Below are positions 36,001 through 48,000 of a stretch of DNA of 64,000 nucleotides, piece by piece. Where the stretch lies: positions 109,303,640 to 109,367,639 of the forward strand of contig NW_026262712.1 of assembly GCF_021869535.1 (NCBI RefSeq), in the 5' to 3' direction. This stretch comes from Mytilus californianus. Its lineage: Eukaryota; Mollusca; Bivalvia; Mytilida; Mytilidae. A program made the translations under genes and the position numbers. Each line of letters begins with the position of its first letter. Positions within the stretch are counted from its first letter, which is position 1. The notes beneath the pieces are model-generated. The model searched no databases. It was not told the DNA's origin and saw only the letters and a list, made by a program, of their open reading frames with translations.

Positions 36001-39000
36001 ATAAAAATCAGTTGAAAAAGGCTTAAATCATCAGATGGATACAAATAAAAATCTAACAAAAACAAAGAGTGGAAATGGACGGGTACTTATACATCCCCAC
36101 AACAAAAAGACACTAAGTACAGATATGAGAGTACTCGCAGTTACTGACAGCTAGTTCAAAGCAAATAACAACTAATACAAAAAATCATGAATCCAAGACT
36201 ACAATATTAAAAAGTACACATCCAGCCTTCAATGGATTTAGTGTAAAGACGTCATAAACAATCAGAAAAAAACATGACCTTGTGCAATGCCAAGATACAG
36301 GTATCGACAGATTGTAGAGCCATGCATGTGCATATGTATATAAAAATAATATTTAGTTTCATTTTAATTTACTGATAACAAAATCAATATTAATACCAAT
36401 AAAAACAATGTTCAAAGATCTAATTACAGTGTTGAATTGGTAACCTTTTAGAATACGTTTATTTAAAGGATCGATAAGTTTATCAGGATCGTTTCTAAAT
36501 TTACGGGCTCGGTAAACAACATCTCCGTAAAAATGAGGATGTGCTATCCCGTTTGAAATAAGTTTTCTACAGGTACAACCAAACTTCAAAACCAAATCTT
36601 TATATCTATGGATGAATTTAGTAAAGGTTTTAAGTAATTTGTGGTAACGAAATCCCTAACGTAATGATGTTTAACAATTTTGATTATTTTCATTTTTTTA
36701 AGCGATGAAATAGTTTTGTTCAGTTAAATAATTAGAATGACAAATTAACCCCACCTAGGTAAGATGCAAATATGGAAAATAAGAATTTCCTTTTGGATAG
36801 TGCAGGTTAAAGTCCAATTCAAATTAATCCACTAGTCCTCAAAGTTTACAGGGGAACACAAAATTATAACAACATTTCGTAAGGTTCGTGAACTGACGAG
36901 TTGAATATATTCTAGTCAAACGTAATTCAAAATGATTATGTTTAATTAGTCTCCTACCATTTGTACACCTATAAAAGCTAAAATCATCGACAGATATATC
37001 AGCTGTATGGCTACGCCCTCTTGTGGCTTGTACAACAATCTACAACGGTAAAATTGAGACGATCATTTGAAATTTTTTCAACATACATATTTTGTACATA
37101 GAAGTGATAATTACAACTGCATACCTCATTTAACTAGTTACTGAAGTACTATACATTTACATTGTAGATACAAAATCCGTTAAACATGTAACAAGAAAAG
37201 TAACTCTTGATCTTTGTGTTTCAGTCTCGATTAATCTTATTTCGTTTTATTGTTTTTCTAGTTTATAATGGCTAACGGGTAAACAATCTTCTCAATCGAT
37301 TCATCAGATTTGAACATCTGAAAACTACTGTTGCTAAAATTCAAATCATTCGGCTCGGTCAAATCAAGATGGAATATTTGTTGAAAATGTCAAATATTTT
37401 ACAATTTAAAAGCAAATTAATTTTGTTTTAAACCCTAATTATGATATATTGCAAAATCAAGAACAATACTCCGGAAAGAGCAAGACCAGAAAATATCGGA
37501 CAAAAGGAGGTCAAATTTCCAATCCGAGTTAAAAAAAAAAACAAAAAAACTAGATGTGTCTGAACGACACGAATGGCCCCGTCTCAAAAAGTTGAAAAAT
37601 CTGCAATTTCAACAACACATGTCGACACAAACATGCATGGATAGTATCCAGCTCTCAAGACCAATACTAGTTTGATGAAAAATTTCCTTGATCAATGAGT
37701 AGTTAAAATATCGGCAAACAGGAAGTGGATATACTGGAGATGTGTTGAAACGACATGAAAATCAGTATATCGGAACGAAACATAAACTTGATCTGTAACT
37801 CATCATGGTAAACTCACAAATCAAAAATCAGCGCAAAATCCGAAGGCATATAGAATAAAAGTCTGTATAACTGTGATTTTCAACAGTTTATCAAAGTCCA
37901 AAGACCGTAATTTCGGAAAAATTAGCAGAGCGGAACGAAACTTAATCTTGAACTGTAACTCGTCATGGTTAACTCACATACCAAAAGTCCAAAACCAGTA
38001 ATTACGGTAAAAATCAGCAGAGCGAAACAAAACTTAAACTTGATCTGTAACTCATCATGGTTAACTCACATACCAAAAATCAGCCCAATATCTGAAGTCG
38101 TTTAGAAAAAAAAGTCCGTATAACTGTGATTTTCAACAATTTATCTAAGTCCAAAGCCCGTAATTTCGGCAAAAATACGCAGAGCTGAACGAAACTTAAA
38201 CTTGATCTGTAACTCATCATGGTTACCTCAAATACCAAAAAATCAGCCCAATATCTGAAGGCGTTTAGAAAAAAAGTCCGTTTAACTGTGATTTTCAACA
38301 ATTTATCAAAGTCCAAAGTCCGTAATTTCGGCAAAAATTAGCAAAGCGACACGAAACTTAAACTTGATCTGTAACTCATCATGGATAACTCACATACCAA
38401 AAATCAGCCCAATATCTAAAGGCGTTTAGAAAAAAAGTCCGTATAACTGTGATTTTCAATAATTTATCAAAGTCCAAAGGCCGTAATTTCGGCAAAATTT
38501 AGCAGAGCAGAACGAAACTTTACCTTAATCTGTAACTCATCATGGTTAACTCACATACCAAAAATCAGCCCAATATCTGAAGGCGTTTAGAAAAAAAGTC
38601 CGTATAATGGTTTGTTGCGGAATGACGGAATGACGGACTAGGGTAAAACTATATGCCCCCGACAACTTTGTTGCGAGGCCATTAAAAGGCAATTTAACAG
38701 AAGGTTTTGTAGTATTGGATTATATTAGCACATAACAACCACGTGATAGTTTACCAACAACAGGGTGAGACAAAAAAGTTATTAACTGCTTATTCTTTTC
38801 AATAACGGTGGGCTTTCAATGAACTCATTAATGGCATGCTTTATATCTCACTTGAAAATCTCCTTTCTGTCGTTCAATTAACACGTCGGCTTTGTGCCAC
38901 TCGTTTCCTTGGTTACCACCAATGAGAAAGAGTTGACTTTCAACGTGATCATGTCCTGATGGTATTCGCAGAAGAATCTCTAGGTTACCCATATCTATAA

Positions 39001-42000
39001 AACAAAGTAATTGGCAAACATATTTTTTGCTGTGTGTTTGGTTTGTTTATTCTACGTTGGCTAGATGTTTAAGGGAGGGTTGAGATCTCTCGAAACATGT
39101 TTAACCCCACCGCATTATTGCGCCTGTCCCAAGTCAGGAACCTCTAGCCTTTGTTAGTCTTGTGTGGATTTTCAATTTTGGTTCATTTGTATGTTTATGA
39201 GTTTAGCGTGGCGTCCCTTTCGCTGAAATAGTATACATTATTGTTTAGGGGCCAGCTGAAGTCAGCCTACGGGTGCTGGATTTTCTCGATGCGTTGAAAA
39301 CCCATTGGTAGCCTTGGGTTGTTGTCTTTCTTTTTGTCGGGTTGTTGTCTCTTTGACACATTCCCAGTTTCCATTCTCTATTGTAAATTGTTCTTGCGTT
39401 TATCATTCGTCTGAATAAAGAGATGTAGTATAAACAATCATTTAAAAATTCTGGTAAAATAGCATTTATTCAATTAAGTGTATCCATGGTGCATATCCAA
39501 GCTGTAGAAACTAGAGTTAGTTATGGCTTTTGTAAAAATGTATATCTTGTTTATAGTGGCTCCTGTTGTGCAAATGCCTACTTTTATTTTGAATTCTTTA
39601 TATATTCATTAAAATGTCTCAATAATCTTTTTATCTCTTATTTGAACAGATCTAGGGATGTTTGCCAACATAGTAGAATTGCTAGATATGTTAGGATTAT
39701 GCTATAGATGCGGTACATGTGCAAGAATTCACAGCTTATAGTCTATAATACAGCCAGTTGCAATACGATTCAAAGGTATTGTATGAGAAAAGATGTTTTG
39801 GTCAGCATTAATTGGCTGGTGTGACATGGTTCTTTAGCTAGTGTTGCATGGTTCTTAAGCTGTTGTTGGATGGTTCTTTGGCTGGTGTTGCATGGTTCTT
39901 AAGCTGGTGTCAGTTGGTTCTTTAGCTGTGGAGTTGCATGGTTATTGGTGCCATTGTGAGTCATTTCAGTAGAATGTGTTGTATACTGTGCGATTAAGAA
40001 CAAGGTCGATTATATTGGATTGATCGCGCACGGTACGTGCTTTTTTACGGTTCGGTGAATGGTGATGTATTGGGTCATATTGAATTTTAATTATTTTTGT
40101 TAATATTTAATTTCATGTTTTATTCTAAAGAAAAACCTCACTTACATCCATCTTCTTCTGGTCCTAACATGTGATACCAGAGCTGAAAACATCGACGACT
40201 TTTATACCAGGGATAGACGGGAGATAACAACCTACTGTAGTGTCCATGTTGACTAGGTGTGGACGATTCCATAAAGATATAATGACCTGTCAAAGAACAA
40301 CTTGATATAGTTATTATTCGCATGCATACAGCTGATTCCCTCGACACTTTACAATTTAAGTATCATATCAAACGCTCCTTTTCAAATGGTAAATACATCT
40401 GTACAAATGCAAATTAAGGGAACCACTAGACTGAGTTAAAATGGCGTCAATGAGACAGCAAACCAACGATACAAGCTAATCAAAGTAAGCATTAAGGGGT
40501 CAACATTCTGACAAAAAATGATGAAAGATGAACTAACCCTAAACCATATGACAAGCTATTTTCTCGGGTTAGACAGTTAGTATGGCTAGCAATTACTAGT
40601 AGGATGTATCTATGAACTTGACATGGAGATGTGTAATCACTTTTGAGTTGCTTTTGGGATGATCAAAACAGTTTCAGAAAATCTACTATACTATGCTAGC
40701 ATCTAAATATGAGCTGCAAATATAATTTTGATTCGATTAAGCTTTCATGTACAACTTAGTGTGTTTTATTTTAAACTAATCATTTAAAAAGGGTTTCTCT
40801 ATTTCTCTATTTCATTTTTATATATCTTGGGTATGAATACTTTCGTATATTTGATGTGGTATATTGCTTTATGGAATTTCGTAAAAAGTATAACAAAAAT
40901 ATAGAACTCCAAGGTAAATTCAAAAAGGGAAAGTCCATGAAAACTGACAAAATCAAATGCTAGACTCTACCAACCAACGGAACGAATGCATGAAAACTGA
41001 AAAAAATCAAACGCTAGACTCTATCAACCAAAGGAACGAATGAAAAACAACTGTCATATTCCTGACTTGGAAAGGAATTTTCCTAAGAAAATGGTGGATT
41101 AAACATGGTGTTATAGCTAACTACCTCCCCATTGTATGACAATTGTTTAAAAGTTGTTTAAAGGGTATGCAGTACTTGTATATAGATACTGTCAAAGGCT
41201 TACGTTTAACCTTGATGGTTGTTATAGCATTTGTATTTGAAAACAAAAAGATACGTAAAAAATTCAAAATCATCCTTCATTTTTAGAAATTTCGACTTAA
41301 AATAAATTGGCCACAATTACATATGCTGATTTAATATACATGTATGAATGGATGTTAATGGAATCAAATGATGAATTTCTATTTCAACAACGGCAACAGA
41401 TGGACTATATCATGTATATTCAAGTTCATAAATCAAATAAATTATTACTGTGGCTTTATTCAAACCAGTCTCCTAATAGACATTTTCGAAAACTGTTTAA
41501 AACTTTTATGTTAACATTGATGATGACATTTACAGATTATTATATAGGGGTCATCTCAAAGTGGACAATGTTGATGAATTGAAAAGCGAATACCGCATTC
41601 ATAAGATTTATTTCAAATCAAATCAACAAAATAAGTCGCGACGCCTGCATACAAAAGCAGCACACATATTTATAATTTGATGGAACTTCCTGGTGGAATG
41701 TTTGCAAACTCTATCCATAACTCTGTAATTCTTCAATTTTTTTCTCAACAGTAACTCTGTATTCTTTGATGAAATTATTAGTTTTCAACACCTCTCTTTA
41801 AATTTTCCGGTTTTCACAGTATTAGTTGTTGTTTATAGGATCCCGCAAGAGGATATCTATTAGGAAATATTTTATCATAAACAATCCTTTCAAGAGAGTC
41901 AAGCTCAGTATTTTTAACAGTTGACCATAGCATCGCAATGTCCTGAAAATTAAAGCTCTTTGGGATCAGCTAGTGACCTGTAAATTTCCGTTGAGTTTTA

Positions 42001-45000
42001 GTCAATAGCATCCACTGCCATTAGCAGTTTTTTCACACTGATGCTCTTAATTCATTTAGAGATGGTCACTGTACCAGATTATGAAAATGTTGGTAAAAAC
42101 TAGGATATTCGCTTATTAATTTCATTCCGCTTACGTCAAAAATTACATTTATCATAAGAAATCACCGGTCGAAATGCACATCTGGTGCAGTAGAAATGAC
42201 ACCTTAATGTTATTGTAGCGTGATTTATCAGGTTAGTTTATTTTATTACAAATCGTAGTTTTTTCCCCCGGAGCATGTCACAGCTGGTTTCTATGGCAAG
42301 GATTTTGCTCATTATTAAAGGCCTTATGAAAGTAAACGATATGATCTGAGCCAAAGCATGAACAACATTATTTCTAGGATAAGTTTGTGTGGCCTATCAG
42401 TGATACGCACGAACGTATCATTTCCAATTATTTTCAATATGTCTAAAAAGGTTTTGGCTGTTTCTCCAGTTGTTTGATGAAAGGAGTATCTGTGACTTGA
42501 AAACATTTGAGAACATAGTTCTACAGCATCGTCTACAATTCTATATCTAAGTTCAAGTAATGGTTCAGGGAGATAATCCCTTGTTGGAACTGTTATCCGG
42601 GGATGAAAAAATATTACGACAAAGACGTCCGGCATTGTAACAAGAGGGCGGGTACCTGTAACTATCTGACGAACAAAGCCCGAACCTAGTGCTCAAACGA
42701 CAAAAAAGCTGATCCAGAATAGCATATCATTGATGCAGCTTGTTCAAAGAAAACTGTTGATATATGAGAAATTCATGGTTAAGAAAATTTCTAAAATATT
42801 AAAGGCTTGAGAGTCTGCTTTCATCAGAATCAAACGATTAAAACATATTATGACTTATAGTGCAAATAATTTCCGTGTTTTCCCAGTTAAATAAAACCCG
42901 AAAGTTTCACATGTGAAATAAATTTCTTATTTCACTCCATTTACGTCATATGTAACAATAGGTATTGCAATAAGTTGTTGATGACGCCGCATCAAAATAA
43001 ATTGTGAATGCGTAGAAAAAGATATTGATCCTTAAACTTTTTTCTTTAATTCGAATAAAAAAAAAAGTTTTCAATGCAATAAAAAGAATAAGAAATCAAA
43101 GAATTCAAATATCGAAAAAATATTCAACTTGAATGTGACCGAACAACACTGATGATTAACTCACGCGTCTTCGTAAATTTATGAGTTGCTTTGTCACTAG
43201 TTGAATATTTTTCTATATTTGAATTCTTCAATTAGTTATTCTATAATCAAATACGGCTAAGAAGGTGCTGATTTCATTCGGAATAAAAATATTTTATCTT
43301 ATTATATTCGCTTGTTGAGCATGTAGCAACATCTTTCATGACATAGTTTATTTTGAGATGACCCACAGGTAAGTTTACCTGTAATTATCATCGCCAACTT
43401 AAAAGTTATTGTGAATTATAGTTTCCGAAAATGTCTATTAATGGTGCATTAAGTGATCTTACTTGTTTGGTGTATCTTATCGAATGTGAATCTCTTAGGT
43501 ATTAATATATAACAAATTAGGCCAATAAAAATGTTCATACGAAAAAAATGAAAAAAATGATAAAGTTGAAAAAAAATAAAATGTAAAGCCTTGAAACGTT
43601 TCGTGTAAGACTTACCGTTATCGTTTTCAGGACCCAACGTGTGATCAAACTTTGGGCCAGTTCTTTTAGTGTCTGTTTCTCTAACGTTAATCTGCCAATC
43701 AGATTGATGACCCATGTCCTGTGTCCATCCACATAAAGAATGTTCAAAATTACAACTAGCAATGTCAACTGCAGCTACAAGAAAGCATACAAAATATAAT
43801 CAATTAAGGTGACCAGTAAGTCTGTATGTTCTCAAAGAAAAAAGACTATATTGAATAATAATAATAATGATATTAGTATGAATAATAGTATATTTGATTT
43901 TATAAGAAATTGTCATTTATTTTCTTTACAGAGGGGAATTAACGAGAGTGGTTCCATTCATCTTGAAATCGAATACTACCATCTTAAGATTTTGATAAAT
44001 ATCTGCTGTTCACCAAAGACTTGAATTAGTTGCGACGTTTATTGAATTAACATGTATTTGTTTAAGCCCTCATTGTGCAAGTTCATGTAAGCTTGTACAT
44101 GATATAGTAATCCTCTTCACAGATGTTAGATGGTATTATAGATATTTACGATCCTTATCTTTCCTTTACATAAATGGCGTAAAACACGATACAGTTGTAA
44201 CAACGGGCGATTGGATATAAAAAAAGTTGATAAAGGTTTTGATTTGTATTTCTTCAGTTTTTACAAATTTTTGAGTTAAATTCTTTTAGTTGGAACGTTC
44301 TCTACACAATATAATTTGGCCAACAACATTCACATTTAACCCAAAAAATCCGATTAAACCCTATGTGTACTTATATCTTTGTTTAAAACTAAGAACATCA
44401 AATACATGTATCATAATAAAACGACAAAGCACATATTACATTATATCTTCAAATTAACTTGAAGTGACAATATATTGCGGAGAGGTTCAAACCGGCTTCT
44501 AGAGAAAGTTTGGGAGTGGTTCAGACAACTTACAGTGGCAGTTTGGGAGTGGTTCAGACCAGTGTTGTCAGTATGTAATATTTCCATGGTATAACTTACA
44601 GTGGCGGTTTGGGAGTGGTTCAGACCTGTGTTGTCAGTATGTAATATTTTCATGGTATAACTTACTATGGTAGTTTGGGAGTGGTTCAGACCAGTGTTGT
44701 CAGTATGTAATATTTCCATGGTATAACTTACAGTGGCGGTTTTGGAGTGGTTCAGACCTGTGTTGTCAGTATGTAATATTTTCATGGTATAACTTATTAT
44801 GGCAGTTTGGGAGTGGTTTAGACCAGTGTTGTCAGTATGTAATATTTCCATGGTATAACTTACAGTGGCAGTTTGGGAGTGGTTCAGACCAGTGTTGTCA
44901 GTATGTAATATTTCCATGGTATAACTTACAGTGGCAGTTTGGGAGTGGTTCAGACCAGTGTTGTCCGTCACAGCTGATAGTACTCTCACCGTCCATTATA

Positions 45001-48000
45001 TACCCAGGATTACACGTCACAAGTACAAGAGAAGATTCAGACAATACATCGATTTCTCCATTTTCTACAGATGTGAAACCGTTTTGGTTGCATCCTTTAG
45101 CTAAAAACATGAATGAATAGTTAATAGCGTATGATCTAAATATAGATATTAATAAGCAAATATAATTATAATTGCAGACATTCAGTAACATTTGTCGTCA
45201 ATTGTTCTGAAACTTGAGCATGACGTATCATTTCTACAGCCTCATCTTTTTTATTTCAAAATTTCATAGGTTATTTCAGAAAGAAATTGTACTAATGGAA
45301 TCTTAAAAAAGATGATTAGTCGTTGTGGCTTGAATACACAACCTATCAGTATATTTCAAAAATAGAAATCCAAGTTAGGTACAAACTCATTGCTGTTTCA
45401 TAAAAAGATTGGCCTTAAATTTAGTTTCTAAGCAATCCAGAAGTTGTGTATATGTCAGCGACTTTGTTGTTTTACGGATATAAGTCTTCTTTCTTGAACT
45501 AGTACATTAAACATTAAATATTATTTTGTTTTACCAATCATGGGCCCTTGTCAGGCAAGATATACGTAAACATCATAGTACAGTAATTATTATCAAATAT
45601 GCGAGTTGTATTAATGAAAATTTACAATACACAAAGAAATAAAGTAAAATATGAACAATATAGGATAATATTACAGTTTATTATATATTAAGTACTAAAT
45701 ACAGAAAATTTGTATATCTAATAAAGGTTCTTTTCTCTAGTCTGTATTATCTAACCTGTATCGCATAGCTAAACCCGTATCACATAGCTAAACCCGTATC
45801 ATATACCCCGTATATTGCACGTATGGCGTGACGTCATATGTCGAATAACGAGAAAGTTGGACATATGACGTCCAGTTGCTGTATTTCCTGGTATGATACG
45901 AAATGAAACCACATTTTCAAAAGTGGAATTTCATAAAAAAATACTTTCAAGAAAAAACGGGCTATTTATGACACTGATTCAGAATAGAAATTTTCATTTA
46001 GGAAAATGACAAAGACCCATTCTCTCTTCACTAGTATTTTGTTAAAAGTACATGTACATTTATGTGTGTTATCTTTAGTGCAATCGAACTGAGATAATAA
46101 AAGAATGGAACCTATAAATTACTATTCCAAAGCATTTGTATTAATAAGCAATACTGCATGTACGTACATTGTTAATTTTCTTTAACCAAGGGTTTAAGTA
46201 GTAATAAAATTGAGAATGGAAATGGGGAATATGTCAAAGAGACAGCAACCCGACCAATGAGCAGACAACAATGTTCACTTCTAATTCCCAATTATTTTGA
46301 ATAATGCAAATATTAAAATTGGTGTTAAAACAAATTATATGTACATGTATCAATATGAGGTTCCAAACATTTTTGCCAAATGAGAAAAAGGAAATTTATA
46401 AATTACCTTTATCCAAAAGAGGGTGAGAAAGAAAATTTGACAGCAAATACTTGCAAAACAAAATGTGTCATTTAAGCCAGATTAGGACTAAAAATTCTAA
46501 TGTTGGATTATTTTAACGAATGACCAAATTTCTCTTTTAATACAAGTATTAAACCTAATGCAGTTGATATTTTGTTTTTGTTGTAGTATGATCCTTGTTG
46601 TGATATAATTGCTTTGTTTGTCAGATTAAAAATAAAATGGTGTTAATTTAATATTCATTTATTAGTATCAGCATTAGAAGTTCATTGGTGAAAATGTTTT
46701 TAGTTCTAATAAATGATGGGGTTGCACAAGCTTTAGAAGTAATCATGGTATTCAGTATATATATATATATATATTTCCCCTGGAAAAACACATGTTAGTC
46801 AACGTTTTAACATCAAACACTACTGAAGAGATTTTTAGTAATAGAATTATATATTTAGTGTAACAAAATTGGTACCCAGTCGAATATGTGGAATTCATAT
46901 ATATATATTTTTAGGAATCCCTCTGTTTGTCTGTCCATAATCAGTGGTAGATCCAGGGGGGTTTGGAACCCCCTTTTTTGACGATCAATGCTTTTGAATG
47001 GGGACATATGGTTGGAAACCCCTTTTAAAAATGGCTGGATCCGCCCCTGATAATCTTTGAATAGATGATACTTGGTTACATTGTTGACCACATTTATGTA
47101 TACAAATGAGATCTTATTGCAGTATAATATGAAAACCAAGGTCACCGTGAAACTTGGTTAAACTTGACAACATATATTGGGAAGATGGATTGTATTCTAC
47201 AGAAGGGAGCAGCTGACAGTATCGTTAGTGAATGCATCTAAATATTCAAAAATACATGGTCTTAACTTAAAATATATTATTTGCAAGTTTCATAGCTCTA
47301 TATTGAGTATGTAATAAGGTTATTAGAGACATTACGATGTGGATGTAACGATCCCGAATTGTGTTATGACTTTCGTGAAACAGGATCAGCAAATAAGGAA
47401 GTTTATAAAAAAGTCAGCTGGAAAACTACAGGGAAATCGTAATTTTCTTGTCTCTGTTATATTTTGGGACGATTAAAAAAAGGGGGATGAATCACGGATC
47501 TGTTGTATAATACGAATCTGATTCTATTTAAATATATGATAAACAGATCAATACATGGCAAACTTGATCCATATCGCATGCTGTATCACCACTCGGCCAA
47601 TATCAGCCCTCGGGAACTTCGGCCCTAGTGACTAATATTGGTTCATCGTGGTGATACAGCATGCGATACGGACTTTGCCATGTATTATTCTATATATAAA
47701 GTGTTTAGTGTAATGAGGTCGATTTTATAAAAATAGATATAAAATATATTAACATTAAATAATAGAACAAGCAATATAGTTTTTTTTTTTTTTTTAGTAG
47801 TACTTTTCATGACCAGTACACAACGGTGAGGAATTTCACAATCCAGAGGTCATCAAGGGAGTACATACAATTATTGGCGTAATTGCATTTCCGTATATTT
47901 TGTGAACTTGACGTACTTTAATTTTTTTTTTAATCATAATATATGACAACTGATAACAAGGAATATATATCCATAGTGATCTATTTGAAATATCACCGAA

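Larger units (their letters stand above)
33058..36957 (-). other. Gene 2 intron 7, repeats only
   Basis: Contains a molluscan (gtcc)n-type repeat (34480-34810), repeat family B (35645-36110) and an RT fragment (36359-36660). The remainder, including 33.1-34.4 kb, shows no exon signals. Confidence 0.6.

Noticed and set aside
44441-44989. 182-codon minus-strand frame with a 22-residue repeat (DNTGLNHSQTATVSYTMEI...)
   Set aside because: It exists only because the 66-base array unit is a multiple of three. The real exon frame is a different one, and the sequence is exon end plus intron.
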